From contig NZ_AP026803.1 of assembly GCF_033096005.1 (NCBI RefSeq), positions 478,501 through 542,500 on the forward strand: DNA of 64,000 nucleotides. The letters run 5' to 3'. Source of the stretch: Lactobacillus xylocopicola (lineage in GTDB: Bacteria > Bacillota > Bacilli > Lactobacillales > Lactobacillaceae). Positions 43,730 to 53,180 of the stretch are shown in pieces; the stretch's first letter is position 1, and every line of letters starts with the position of its first letter. The notes under the pieces were generated by a model. That model was not told where the DNA came from. It was given only the letters and a program-made list of their open reading frames with translations, and did no database searches. Position numbers and translations under genes: made by a program.

Positions 43730-44884
43730 ATGTTTAAAATTATTGTTGAATTATTCTTTTTAGTGATTATTCAAGCTGCAATCACGCCCTTTATCAGACG
43801 GCTGGCCTTTGTGTTAGGGGCAGTTGATATTCCTAATAAACGACGGGTTAACAAGCAACCAATGCCCACATTGGGTGGTCTAGGGATTTTTGTGACCTTT
43901 AATATTGGGGTCTTTATCCTGCTACGAGAGCAATTTCCTACGCATGAGGCCTTTAGCATCCTTTTGGGTTCTAGTGTCATCGTTTTGACGGGGATCATTG
44001 ATGATATTATGGAACTTAAACCCAGACAGAAGATGTTTGGCATTTTTATTGGCGCACTGGTTATTTACTTTTTAGCAGGGATCAAGATGAATGTGCTCAA
44101 CCTGCCCTTTGTAAATAAGCAGATTAATTTAGGTTGGTGGAGTTTGCCGATTACAATTTTTTGGATCCTGGCCTTGACGAATGCAGTGGACTTGATTGAT
44201 GGTTTGGATGGGTTGGCTGACGGAGTCTCAATGATTTCGCTGATCACGATGGGGGTCGTGGGTTACTTTTTCTTGCACACCGGCCAGTTATATATTCCGA
44301 TTGGCTGTTTTATGTTAGCGGCCTGCCTGCTCGGCTTTTTGCCCTATAATTTTTATCCAGCTAAAATGTTCTTGGGCGATACGGGGGCGCTTTATATCGG
44401 TTTTATGATTGCCATTTTTTCACTCAAGGGTTTGAAAAACGTCACTTTCATCTCTTTGCTGGTACCGATTACAATTCTGGGTGTGCCAATCACTGATACA
44501 ATTTATGCGATGATTCGGCGCAAGCTTAACAACCGACCAGTTTCGCAAGCTGACAAGCACCACTTGCACCATCAACTGATGAAGATGGGCCTCACGCACC
44601 GCCAGACCGTCTTAACGATTTATGCGCTGTCATTGATTTTTTCCTTTATCTCGCTATTGTTCTTGTTGTCACCAGCTTGGGGGATGTGGCTATTAATCGC
44701 TGGGTTAATTTTGGCCTTAGAAATTTTTGTGGAGTCAATCGGCTTACTTGGAGAAAAGTACAAGCCGCTCTTGGCATTGACCCAAAAATTTATTAATTCA
44801 CGCAGTAAAAAAGACCCGACGGTTGAGGTTTGGCATTTAGGTCAGGAGAAACCGGAACAATTGAAAAAGCATCAAAAAGACTAG
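43730..44884 (+). CDS. tagO: Undecaprenyl-phosphate GlcNAc-1-phosphate transferase
   Basis: First membrane step of wall teichoic acid or polysaccharide synthesis: adds GlcNAc-1-P to undecaprenyl phosphate. 384 residues, about eleven membrane segments, MraY/WecA family. Motifs: TLGGLGIF, GIIDDIMELKPRQK (metal-binding Asp-Asp), NAVDLIDGLDGLADG, GDTGALYIGF and the His-rich HHLHHQLMKMGLTHRQ. The purine site before the ATG is weak. It ends in a terminator that also serves yigZ. The window starts with wecB/mnaA of the same pathway. Confidence 0.94.
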   Translation: MFKIIVELFFLVIIQAAITPFIRRLAFVLGAVDIPNKRRVNKQPMPTLGGLGIFVTFNIGVFILLREQFPTHEAFSILLGSSVIVLTGIIDDIMELKPRQKMFGIFIGALVIYFLAGIKMNVLNLPFVNKQINLGWWSLPITIFWILALTNAVDLIDGLDGLADGVSMISLITMGVVGYFFLHTGQLYIPIGCFMLAACLLGFLPYNFYPAKMFLGDTGALYIGFMIAIFSLKGLKNVTFISLLVPITILGVPITDTIYAMIRRKLNNRPVSQADKHHLHHQLMKMGLTHRQTVLTIYALSLIFSFISLLFLLSPAWGMWLLIAGLILALEIFVESIGLLGEKYKPLLALTQKFINSRSKKDPTVEVWHLGQEKPEQLKKHQKD

Positions 44885-44902
44885 GATCAGCTAGTCTTTT
44901 TT
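44874..44902. terminator. Bidirectional terminator, tagO / yigZ
   Basis: AAAAAGACTAG and CTAGTCTTTTTT with loop GATCAG. Both stop codons lie in or next to it. Confidence 0.9.
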
Positions 44903-45563
44903 AGTGGCTGTGGTAATTATGGTCGATGATGGGAAGTTCATTGTAGCGCTTAATGCCGACTTTAAACTGCACTTTACCCGCTAGTAAGTTAGTAAGCTGG
45001 TCTGCTAGTTGTTTTTGTTTTTGACTATCAGTATAAACATGCAGGACGACATCTGTGCCATAGTCAATGTGGTCGACCAAAAACTGTTCCGTCGCCAAAA
45101 AATGCTGTACTTCGTCGAAGTGGTTATACGGTACGTGGAAGATGAGCTCTTGCTGGAGCACCCGCTTGACTACGCCGATGGCTTCTACGCCTTTGGTAAC
45201 ACTGTTAGCATAAGCGCGAATTAGTCCGCCAGCACCCAGCTTAACCCCACCGAAGTAGCGGGTAACGACCACTGTAACATTTTTTAAATTCATCAGTTGC
45301 AGTGCCTTTAATTCGGGTACACCGGCAGTTCCAGCTGGTTCACCGTTGTCGCTTGCTTTCACGTGTTCGTCGTTTAAGCCTATCGTGTAAGCAAAAGTAT
45401 TGTGGCTGGCATCGCGGTATTTTTGCTTTATTAAGCCAATTGCAGTTTCCGCTTCAGCAATGCTTGTGGTTCGAATTAGCGTGGCAATGAAACGACTCTT
45501 TTTAATGGTAAGTTCGTGACTACCGTTTACCTTAATGGTTAGGTAATTATTCTCTTGGGTCAA
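44901..45563 (-). CDS. YigZ/IMPACT family protein
   Basis: 220 residues. The N-terminal UPF0029 domain has IKKSRFIATLIR, YRDASHNTFAYTIG, ASDNGEPAGTAGVPELKAL and TVVVTRYFGGVKLGAGGLIRAY, the family's signature blocks; a DUF1949 C-terminal domain follows. Function is uncertain: translation-linked regulation is suggested by the eukaryotic IMPACT homologue. The TTG at 45563 is chosen because AGGAGG lies 7 bases upstream on the minus strand. Divergent from comFA. Confidence 0.9.
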   Translation of the reverse strand: MTQENNYLTIKVNGSHELTIKKSRFIATLIRTTSIAEAETAIGLIKQKYRDASHNTFAYTIGLNDEHVKASDNGEPAGTAGVPELKALQLMNLKNVTVVVTRYFGGVKLGAGGLIRAYANSVTKGVEAIGVVKRVLQQELIFHVPYNHFDEVQHFLATEQFLVDHIDYGTDVVLHVYTDSQKQKQLADQLTNLLAGKVQFKVGIKRYNELPIIDHNYHSH

Positions 45564-45610
45564 AAAATCAACCTCCTTTTTTGCGTATTTGGTAACTGGA
45601 GGATAAGTCA

Positions 45611-46894
45611 ATGGAAAATCTAACCAACCTCGCAGGCCGTCAATGGATTAGCAGTCAAGAGGATTTTATCACAAGTGCGGGCTTGACCAAAGTTAGTGCA
45701 ATTGTCAACAAGCATTGTCAGCGGTGCGGTGCCCGTGTAAGTGCGACCTTGCCTAACGGTAAGTTTTATTGTCGCGCCTGCATTGGGATAGGGCGTGTAG
45801 TCGAAGGAGATTTGCTGGTGCGTAATGGGGTAAGTAGAACTTTTCCGCACTGGCAAAACGGTGGCTTGACCTGGCGAGGACAATTAACAAATCAGCAAGC
45901 GGAAATTTCTCATAAATTGGTGACGAACTTCCAAAAGGGCCAAAATACATTGGTTCACGCGGTAACTGGTGCCGGTAAGACTGAAATGATGTTTTACCAG
46001 GTGGCTAAATGTCTAGCTAAGGGTGGCCGCTGCTGCATTGCCAGCCCGCGAATTGATGTGGTTAACGAACTGTTTCCCCGCTTTAAAGCTGCCTTTACCG
46101 ACTTAACAATTGGAAAATACCACGGACGCGACTTTAATGAACCTGGGTTAGAACAACTGACAATATGTACAACGCACCAGTTGTTGAAGTTTTTTCGGGC
46201 CTTTGATCTACTAATAATCGATGAAGTTGATGCCTTCCCATATGTGGCCGATCCGCAGTTGCACTTTGGTGCCCGGCATGCGGTCAAAAAACCTGGCGTG
46301 TGTACTTATCTGACGGCGACTCCAACAAGGGCCTTGCTTGAGCAAGTTAAGACGGGTGAGCTTAAGCTGGTGCGACTTCAGCGCCGTTTTCATGGTGGAC
46401 TTTTACCAGTTCCGCGAGAACGGTTGTTTTTGCGTCCCTATTTAGCAAAAGGTAAAATCCACCCGCAACTGCTAAAAGAAATTCGACTTGCCGTTAAACA
46501 GGGCCACCCGTTGCTACTCTTTGTCCCGCGGATCGAGCAGATTCCGCGCTATTTAGCCGCGCTTAAGCAGGTGAGCGCGCTCAGCGGGCTTGGCATTGCC
46601 GGTGTGCATGCCAGTGATCCGCACCGGCTAGAGAAGGTTGACCAATTTCGCCGGGGTGAGTTGCAGTTACTGGTGACTACGACGATACTGGAACGGGGCG
46701 TCACCTTTAAACATGTGTGGGTAATTGTCGTCCAGGCCGATGATCAAATTTATCCGGCTGCGAGTCTGGTTCAAATTGCTGGGCGGGTCGGTCGTGCAAA
46801 AGATGATTCCGCAGGGCTGGTTTTATTTTGCTACCACAAGTACACAGGCAATATTCGTCAGGCAATGCAGCAGATTAGGAGAATGAATCAGTGA
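45611..46894 (+). CDS. comFA: Competence helicase ComFA
   Basis: DNA translocase for uptake of transforming DNA. 427 residues: N-terminal zinc finger (CQRCGARVSATLPNGKFYCRAC), Walker A HAVTGAGKTEMMF, Walker B LLIIDEVDAFPY, SAT-like TATPTRAL, and the helicase C-terminal motifs TTTILERGVTF and QIAGRVGRAK. GGAGG lies 8 bases before the ATG. Its stop overlaps the comFC GTG, so translation is coupled. The frame is intact, as is that of coiA. Confidence 0.95.
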   Translation: MENLTNLAGRQWISSQEDFITSAGLTKVSAIVNKHCQRCGARVSATLPNGKFYCRACIGIGRVVEGDLLVRNGVSRTFPHWQNGGLTWRGQLTNQQAEISHKLVTNFQKGQNTLVHAVTGAGKTEMMFYQVAKCLAKGGRCCIASPRIDVVNELFPRFKAAFTDLTIGKYHGRDFNEPGLEQLTICTTHQLLKFFRAFDLLIIDEVDAFPYVADPQLHFGARHAVKKPGVCTYLTATPTRALLEQVKTGELKLVRLQRRFHGGLLPVPRERLFLRPYLAKGKIHPQLLKEIRLAVKQGHPLLLFVPRIEQIPRYLAALKQVSALSGLGIAGVHASDPHRLEKVDQFRRGELQLLVTTTILERGVTFKHVWVIVVQADDQIYPAASLVQIAGRVGRAKDDSAGLVLFCYHKYTGNIRQAMQQIRRMNQ

Positions 46895-47580
46895 AAAAAT
46901 GCTTACTCTGTGGCCAGCTTTTTGTACCGCGAACTGCCCTGCTGCACCTGCTATCATGGCATTTACACCGCCAAGCAGCTATTTGTAGTCCCTGTTTGGC
47001 TAAGTTTGAACGGTTGGCAGAGCCAAAGTGCCGAATTTGCGCTGGCCAATTAGTGGCAGGCCAAGGGTGTGATGATTGCCAACGGTGGCAACAAATTTAT
47101 GGCAAAAAGATTTTGTTTAACCATGCTGTTTACCGCTATAATGAGGCCTGCCACGACTTGATGGTAAATTTTAAACGCTACGGTGACTACCTGCTGTATC
47201 AGGTTTTACAGGAATTATGCTACCGCGAATTAAGTAAAATCAAGGCTGACTTTTATGTACCAGTGCCAACTTCACCTGAACATCTTGCCCAAAGACAATT
47301 TGACACAATTAGTGCAATCTATGGCGATTTAGTTCCCCTCAGTAATATTTTGTTAAAGGGGCCGGGCTACGGTGCACAAGGCGAAAAAACGCGTGCGGAC
47401 CGCTTAAGCAGCCAGCAAAGTTTTACCGTTGCCAAAAAAACAGCTTCCAATTTAAACAAGCATAAAGTCTTGCTGTTGGATGATATCTATACTACTGGTA
47501 GGACACTGTATCATGCTCGGGATGCGCTTTTAAGCGTTTTTCCTCAGGCTCAGATTACTAGTTTCACAATTTGCCGGTAG
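46891..47580 (+). CDS. comFC: Competence protein ComFC (phosphoribosyltransferase-like)
   Basis: 229 residues: an N-terminal Cys-rich zinc region (CLLCGQLF, CSPCLAKF, CRICAGQ, CDDCQRW) and a C-terminal PRTase fold with the PRPP loop KVLLLDDIYTTGRTLYHA. It binds ComFA and single-stranded DNA during transformation; no free nucleotide reaction is known. GTG start at 46891 overlaps the comFA TGA. Short DNA to hpf downstream includes the hpf promoter. Confidence 0.93.
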   Translation: MKKCLLCGQLFVPRTALLHLLSWHLHRQAAICSPCLAKFERLAEPKCRICAGQLVAGQGCDDCQRWQQIYGKKILFNHAVYRYNEACHDLMVNFKRYGDYLLYQVLQELCYRELSKIKADFYVPVPTSPEHLAQRQFDTISAIYGDLVPLSNILLKGPGYGAQGEKTRADRLSSQQSFTVAKKTASNLNKHKVLLLDDIYTTGRTLYHARDALLSVFPQAQITSFTICR

Positions 47581-47586
47581 ATTAAC

Positions 47587-47616
47587 TTGGTCAGTGCATT
47601 TTGGTTTTGGTATAAT
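47587..47616 (+). promoter_or_regulatory. hpf promoter
   Basis: TTGGTC (47587-47592), 18 bases, perfect TATAAT (47611-47616), 45 bases before the ATG. Confidence 0.75.
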
Positions 47617-47661
47617 ATGGGTAACAAAAAACTGCAGATACAGTTGAAAGGAGAATCTCAA

Positions 47662-48207
47662 ATGTTAAAGTATAATGTTCGTGGAGAAAATATCGAGGTA
47701 ACCGACGCTTTAAGAAGTTATGTTGAAAAGCGACTTAAAAAGCTAGAAAAGTATTTTGAATTGAATCAAGATATGTTAGCCCATGTCAACTTAAAAGTGT
47801 ATCGTGACCGGCAGGCCAAGGTTGAAGTTACTATCCCACTGCCATACTTAGTTTTGAGAGCAGAAGAGACAACTGATGACATGTATCGCAGTATTGACTC
47901 TGTTTCCGAAAAGTTAGAGCGCCAGATTAGAAAATACAAGACCAGAATTAACCGGAAGAGTCGTGAAAAGGGGATTAGCGATTTCTTTGTCGACGGTGCT
48001 GCGGAAGAAGCAGATAAGAAGGCCAGCGATTTCACGATTGTCCGCAACAAACATATCGGTTTGAAGCCAATGAGTCCAGAAGAGGCAATTTTGCAAATGA
48101 ATATGTTGGAACATGACTTCTTCGTTTTTCGTGATGCTGAAACAAACGGCATCAGTATTGTCTACCGTAGAAATGATGGTCGTTACGGTTTGATTGAAAC
48201 CAAGTAA
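47662..48207 (+). CDS. hpf: Ribosome hibernation promoting factor, long form
   Basis: Dimerises idle ribosomes to 100S particles in stationary phase. 181 residues: N-terminal S30AE domain (about 1-95) and the C-terminal dimerisation domain (about 125-180, IVRNKHIGLKPMSPEEAILQMNMLEHDFFVFRDAETN), joined by a basic linker. The ATG at 47662 follows GGAGA; the longer upstream reading lies on the promoter. Named yvyD in B. subtilis. Ends before a hairpin terminator. Confidence 0.95.
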   Translation: MLKYNVRGENIEVTDALRSYVEKRLKKLEKYFELNQDMLAHVNLKVYRDRQAKVEVTIPLPYLVLRAEETTDDMYRSIDSVSEKLERQIRKYKTRINRKSREKGISDFFVDGAAEEADKKASDFTIVRNKHIGLKPMSPEEAILQMNMLEHDFFVFRDAETNGISIVYRRNDGRYGLIETK

Positions 48208-48222
48208 ACAAGCTACTAAATT

Positions 48223-48258
48223 AACAAAGACCTCGCAGTTATTGTGGGGTCTTTGTTT
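48223..48258 (+). terminator. Intrinsic terminator of hpf
   Basis: AACAAAGACC (48223-48232) with GGTCTTTGTT (48248-48257); further weak pairs inside. Confidence 0.8.
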
Positions 48259-48265
48259 CGTTTGT

Positions 48266-48294
48266 TTTTCATTTAGCCTCAATCATGGTAAAAT
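48266..48294 (+). promoter_or_regulatory. Possible secA promoter
   Basis: TTTTCA (48266-48271), 17 bases, TAAAAT (48289-48294) with extended TG; the ATG is at 48338. Confidence 0.5.
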
Positions 48295-48337
48295 TATTAT
48301 GTGTTTTTATACTTATCTACATACAAGGATCGATTAA

Positions 48338-50737
48338 ATGGCAAACATTTTAAAGAAGTTATACAACAACGATAAAAGAGAACTAAAAAAATTTGAAAAG
48401 ATTGCGGCTCAGGTCGAAAGTTATGCTGATGAATATGCTGAACTGACGGATGAGCAACTACAGGAAAAAACACCTGAATTTCGTGAACGCTTGCAGAGCG
48501 GGGAAGAATTAGACGATCTTTTGCCAGAGGCCTTTGCGGCTTCACGTGAAGGGGCTAAAAGGGTCCTAGGTCTGTACCCGTTCCACGTTCAAATATTAGG
48601 TGGGATTGCATTGCATTTTGGTAATATCGCCGAAATGATGACCGGTGAAGGTAAGACTTTGACGGCAACGATGCCGGTTTATTTGAATGCCTTGACTGGT
48701 AAAGGCGTTCATGTGGTTACGGTCAACGAATACTTGTCTAGCCGTGATGAGGAAGAGATGGGCCAGCTCTACAAGTGGATGGGCCTAAGTGTTGGTTTGA
48801 ACCTCAATGAGAAGTCACCGGATGAAAAACGGGAAGCGTATGACTGTGATGTTACCTACTCGACTAACTCCGAGCTAGGTTTTGACTACCTACGTGACAA
48901 TATGGTGGTCTACAAGGAACAGATGGTTCAGCGCAAGCTTAATTTTGCAATTATCGATGAAGTCGATTCAATTCTGATTGATGAGGCCCGGACGCCGTTG
49001 ATTATTTCGGGTGAAGCTGAACAAGCGAATGGCGACTATGTACGTGCTGATCGCTTTGTTAAGACTTTGCAAGAAGATAAGAGTGATGATGATGCCGATG
49101 ACATTGAAGATTATGGTGACTACAAGATTGACTGGCCGACCAAGACTATTTCTCTGACCCGGATGGGCATTCAGAAGGCCTGCGACCATTTTGGTTTGAA
49201 AAACTTGTATGATGTTGAAAACCAGAAACTGGTTCACCACATTGATCAAGCCATGCGCGCAAATTACATCATGCTCAAGGATATTGACTATGTTGTGCAA
49301 GATGATGAAGTCTTGATTGTGGACTCATTCACTGGCCGGGTAATGAGTGGGCGACGTTATTCAGACGGCCTACACCAGGCGATTGAAGCCAAAGAAGGCG
49401 TTAAGATTCAGGAAGAATCCAAGACTCAGGCGACGATTACTTATCAAAACTTCTTCAGAATGTACAAAAAGTTGGCCGGAATGACTGGTACAGCCAAGAC
49501 GGAAGAAGAAGAGTTCCGTGAAATTTATAACATGCAGGTTATTTCAATTCCAACCAACCGTCCGTTGCTGCGAAAAGATCGTTCAGATATCCTATACCCA
49601 ACACTGAACTCAAAATTTGCAGCAGTAGTTGAAGAAATTAAGGAACGACATGCAGCGGGTCAACCAGTTTTGGTGGGAACTGTTGCGGTTGAAAGTTCTG
49701 AGCTGTTGAGTGACCTACTGAAAAAAGAAGGTATTCCGCATGCTGTTTTGAATGCCAAAAATCACGCTAAGGAAGCCCAGATTATTATGAATGCTGGGCA
49801 ACGGGGTGCAGTTACGATTGCGACTAATATGGCTGGTCGTGGTACCGATATCAAGCTGGGGCCAGGCGTCAAGGAATTAGGTGGCTTGGCCGTTATTGGT
49901 ACTGAACGGCACGAGTCACGCCGGATTGATAACCAGTTGCGGGGACGGTCAGGTCGACAAGGAGACCCAGGTGTAACCCGCTTTTACCTTTCACTTGAAG
50001 ACGATCTAATGAAACGCTTTGGTGGGGAGCGGGTTAAGGACTTCCTCGACCGTCTGTCTAATAATGATGATGACAAGGTAATTGACAGCCGCTTGATTAC
50101 GCGCCAAGTTGAGTCAGCGCAAAAACGGGTTGAAGGTAACAACTACGACACCCGGAAGCAGACCTTGCAGTACGATGATGTGATGCGGATTCAACGGGAA
50201 ATTATTTATGGCGAGCGGATGCAAGTCATTGATGAAGAAGACTCACTTAAAGATGTCTTGGTGCCAATGATTCGCCGGACAATTAATAGTCAAGTTGACA
50301 TGTTTACTCAGGGTGATCGCAGCAAATGGCGGTTAGATTCTCTGCGTGACTTTATTACGTCGAGTCTAACTTCTGAACAGGAGACCGATTCGCTTGATTT
50401 CAAGACGATTTCTATTCCTGATTTAAAGCAAGAACTATATGAGATAGTTGAAGCTAACTATGAAGACAAGCAGGATGCCTTGGCAGATCCAGCTGAAATG
50501 TTGGAATTTGAAAAGGTGGTTATCTTAAGGGTGGTTGATGACCGTTGGACCGATCACATTGATGCAATGGATCAGTTGCGGCAGTCAATCAGTCTACGCG
50601 GATATGGTCAGCTTAATCCACTGGTTGAATACCAGGATTCGGGCTACAATATGTTTGAAGAAATGGTTTCGAATATTGAGTTTGATGTAACTCGTTTGTT
50701 TATGAAAGCTGAAATCAGACAGAATCTTACCCGGTAA
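48338..50737 (+). CDS. secA: Preprotein translocase ATPase SecA
   Basis: Motor that drives secretory proteins through SecYEG. 799 residues: DEAD-type NBD1 with Walker [14 protein letters not shown] and [16 protein letters not shown], preprotein cross-linking domain, NBD2, helical scaffold and wing domains. It ends at [12 protein letters not shown] with no C-terminal Cys motif (SEC-C zinc domain), which the longer Bacillus SecA has. AAGGAT precedes the ATG. The prfB gene follows after a hairpin. Confidence 0.97.
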   Translation: MANILKKLYNNDKRELKKFEKIAAQVESYADEYAELTDEQLQEKTPEFRERLQSGEELDDLLPEAFAASREGAKRVLGLYPFHVQILGGIALHFGNIAEMMTGEGKTLTATMPVYLNALTGKGVHVVTVNEYLSSRDEEEMGQLYKWMGLSVGLNLNEKSPDEKREAYDCDVTYSTNSELGFDYLRDNMVVYKEQMVQRKLNFAIIDEVDSILIDEARTPLIISGEAEQANGDYVRADRFVKTLQEDKSDDDADDIEDYGDYKIDWPTKTISLTRMGIQKACDHFGLKNLYDVENQKLVHHIDQAMRANYIMLKDIDYVVQDDEVLIVDSFTGRVMSGRRYSDGLHQAIEAKEGVKIQEESKTQATITYQNFFRMYKKLAGMTGTAKTEEEEFREIYNMQVISIPTNRPLLRKDRSDILYPTLNSKFAAVVEEIKERHAAGQPVLVGTVAVESSELLSDLLKKEGIPHAVLNAKNHAKEAQIIMNAGQRGAVTIATNMAGRGTDIKLGPGVKELGGLAVIGTERHESRRIDNQLRGRSGRQGDPGVTRFYLSLEDDLMKRFGGERVKDFLDRLSNNDDDKVIDSRLITRQVESAQKRVEGNNYDTRKQTLQYDDVMRIQREIIYGERMQVIDEEDSLKDVLVPMIRRTINSQVDMFTQGDRSKWRLDSLRDFITSSLTSEQETDSLDFKTISIPDLKQELYEIVEANYEDKQDALADPAEMLEFEKVVILRVVDDRWTDHIDAMDQLRQSISLRGYGQLNPLVEYQDSGYNMFEEMVSNIEFDVTRLFMKAEIRQNLTR

Positions 50738-50748
50738 GCGGTAATTTT

Positions 50749-50777
50749 AAGGAGAAAGCAGAAGCTTTCTCCTTTTT
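50749..50777 (+). terminator. Intrinsic terminator of secA
   Basis: AAGGAGAAAGC (50749-50759), loop AGAA, GCTTTCTCCTT (50764-50774), T tail. prfB has no obvious promoter beyond it, so read-through is likely. Confidence 0.85.
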
Positions 50778-50807
50778 ACTAAGAAGGACAAAGGAGAAAA
50801 TTTGACA

Positions 50808-51924
50808 ATGGAACTAAGCGAAATTCAAAGCGAACTAGATAAGCTGAAGCGTCGTCTAGATCACTTTAGGGGGTCTCTTTGACCTGGATGCAATCAATGA
50901 GAGCATCATTGTTAACGAAAACAAGATGCAGGAACCAACTTTCTGGGATCATCAAGAGCAGGCCCAAGAGTTAATTAGTGCAACCAACTTATTAAAAGAA
51001 AAAAGAGATTCCTTCCAGAGTCTGGAGCAGAATTATCAAGATGAGCTGACCGCAGTTGAATTGTTGCGCGAGGAAGCTGATCAGGACTTACAAAAAGAAG
51101 TCGAAGAAAATCTGGCCAGGCTAAAGACAGAATTTCATCACTATGAGCTGGATCTGCTCTTGTCCGATAAGTATGATAGCCACAATGCACTGCTGGAAAT
51201 TCACCCTGGTGCCGGTGGTACTGAAGCGATGGATTGGGGACAAATGCTTTTGCGAATGTATCAACGTTATGCGGACATTCAGGGCTTTAAATTTGAGCTT
51301 AATAACTATGAGCCTGGCGAGGAGGCTGGCCTAAAAAGTGTCAGTGCAAAAATTTCGGGCAAGAATGCATACGGTCTACTCAAGTCAGAAAATGGGGTTC
51401 ACCGCTTGGTGCGAATTTCTCCCTTTGATTCAGCCAAGAGAAGGCACACTTCTTTTGCTGCGGTTGAAGTTATTCCGGAAATTGATGATAGCATCAAGAT
51501 TGACATTAATCCCAAAGATTTGCGTATTGATGTTTATCGTTCAAGTGGAGCCGGTGGCCAGCACATTAATAAAACATCCAGTGCAGTGCGAATTACCCAC
51601 CTGCCGACCGGCTTGGTGACTACTTCACAGGCTCAACGGTCTCAGCTGCAGAACCGTGAAACCGCAATGAATGAACTGCGGGCAAAACTTTTTCATTTAG
51701 CAGAAGAAAAAAAGCGGCAGCACAAAGAGGTGCTTAAGGGTGATCAAATGGAAAACGGCTGGGGCTCACAGATCAGGTCCTATGTTTTTCATCCTTATAA
51801 TTTAGTTAAAGATTTACGTACCAGCTATGAAACTTCAGATACAAATGGTGTAATGGATGGTAAGCTGCAGCCATTTGTATACAGTTACTTGCAATGGTTG
51901 CTTAGTCAGGATAATCCAGAATAG
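50808..51924 (+). CDS. prfB: Peptide chain release factor 2 (programmed +1 frameshift)
   Basis: Recognises UGA and UAA stop codons. The coding sequence is join(50808..50879, 50881..51924), 371 residues. The first 24 codons end at TGA (50880-50882). The +1 shift at CTT gives continuous RF2 reading. The GGQ motif (SGAGGQHINKTSSAVRITH) and the coiled N-terminal domain are intact. AAGGAG precedes the ATG at 50808. A naive reading that starts at ATG 50926 would lack the first 40 residues. The small membrane protein gene follows by 8 bases. Confidence 0.96.
50868..50883 (+). promoter_or_regulatory. RF2 programmed frameshift site
   Basis: AGG GGG TCT CTT TGA C: the internal Shine-Dalgarno-like AGGGGG (50868-50873) three bases before the slippery CTT, then in-frame TGA. 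When RF2 is scarce, ribosomes slip +1 and make it. Confidence 0.97.
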
Positions 51925-51932
51925 GTGAGAAA

Positions 51933-52202
51933 ATGACTTTTTGGGGAATTATTGGTATTGTGCTCTTAGCGGTAATTATTTTAAGCATGATTTTTGCGGT
52001 TTTTCATATTTTCTTGATGCTCTTACCCGCAGTGGTGGTGATAGCTGTCATTATTTGGCTGATTAACCACTTTACCAAGGATGATCGCCATAGCGGCTCA
52101 AGTAGCCCGGGTTTTCAAGATGATGAGTGGCCAGACAGAAACAGTGATAGACCTAAACGTAAAAAAGTACGTGATGCAGAAACCAAGGATGTTGACAAGT
52201 AA
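51933..52202 (+). CDS. Small membrane protein, 89 residues
   Basis: No family recognised. Two strongly hydrophobic N-terminal segments (about 2-22 and 25-45) are followed by a polar, charged cytoplasmic or outer tail (residues 47-89) rich in Asp, Arg, Lys and Ser (SGSSSPGFQDDEWPDRNSDRP). AGGTGAG lies before the ATG. It stands between prfB and hprK in the same direction and is likely part of their transcript. Confidence 0.7.
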   Translation: MTFWGIIGIVLLAVIILSMIFAVFHIFLMLLPAVVVIAVIIWLINHFTKDDRHSGSSSPGFQDDEWPDRNSDRPKRKKVRDAETKDVDK

Positions 52203-52220
52203 GCTGGGGGAACGTTTGAG

Positions 52221-53180
52221 ATGGCAAGTGCAGTAAAATTAAAAAATCTTATTCGTGATAATAAGATTATTCAGGTCGTACATGGGCAGCAATATATTGC
52301 TAACCAGGAAATTACGGTGTCTGATATCTACCGACCGGGTTTGGAGTTAACCGGATACTTTGATTTTTACCCGAAAAGGCGCATTCAACTGCTCGGCCGC
52401 ACCGAGATTTCATATGCTGCAAGACTTGATCATGAAAGCCTCGTTCGGGTCTTTACTAGATTGTGCAGCCCCCACACACCGTGCTTTTTTGTTTCACGTT
52501 CGCTGCGGGTGCCCGCAGAATTGGTAGCAGCGGCTGAGCAAGCGCAAATCCCGATTTTGTCTTCGAGTGAGTCGACCACTTATGTTTCGAGCATTCTGAC
52601 GGAATACCTGCGTGAACGCTTGGCGGTACGTGATACAATTCATGGCGTATTGGTTGAAGTTAAGGGCTTGGGTGTTTTGTTGACGGGGGATTCTGGCGTT
52701 GGAAAGTCGGAAACGGCCCTAGGCTTAATTCATCGCGGGCACCGCTTAATTGCCGATGACCGGGTCGACGTCTACCAAAAAGACGTTGAAACGGTTATGG
52801 GGGAGTCACCGCAAATTTTAAAACACCTGATGGAAATTCGCGGGATTGGAATTATTGATGTAATGGACTTGTTTGGCGTTGGTGCGGTAAAAAACCGTGA
52901 AAGTATTAGATTAGTTATTAAACTAGTTAACTGGAACAAGGAAGCTAACTATGATCGGCTTGGCTTTGAGGAAAGCAAGCGTGATATTTGCAATGTTGAG
53001 GTGCCACAAGTCACGATTCCCGTTAAAGTTGGGCGCAACATGGAAGATATTATTGAAATTGCAGTGATGAATTATCGGGCAAAGAAGATGGGGCATAATG
53101 CGACCGCGACCTTTGACCATAACCTGACTAACCTAATTGCAGAAAATGCAAAAGAAGATTCACCGAAGGATAAGAATTAA
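52221..53180 (+). CDS. hprK: HPr kinase/phosphorylase
   Basis: Phosphorylates Ser46 of HPr when glycolytic intermediates are high, and dephosphorylates it otherwise, controlling catabolite repression with CcpA. 319 residues: N-terminal domain, P-loop [15 protein letters not shown], active-site [12 protein letters not shown] and the signature [26 protein letters not shown]-like purines lie upstream. Its target HPr is encoded at 19.7 kb. The lgt ATG follows directly. Confidence 0.97.
   Translation: MASAVKLKNLIRDNKIIQVVHGQQYIANQEITVSDIYRPGLELTGYFDFYPKRRIQLLGRTEISYAARLDHESLVRVFTRLCSPHTPCFFVSRSLRVPAELVAAAEQAQIPILSSSESTTYVSSILTEYLRERLAVRDTIHGVLVEVKGLGVLLTGDSGVGKSETALGLIHRGHRLIADDRVDVYQKDVETVMGESPQILKHLMEIRGIGIIDVMDLFGVGAVKNRESIRLVIKLVNWNKEANYDRLGFEESKRDICNVEVPQVTIPVKVGRNMEDIIEIAVMNYRAKKMGHNATATFDHNLTNLIAENAKEDSPKDKN

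Noticed and set aside
50926-51924. RF2 as a shorter protein starting at ATG 50926
   Set aside because: The classical frameshift site and the missing N-terminal domain show the gene begins at 50808.
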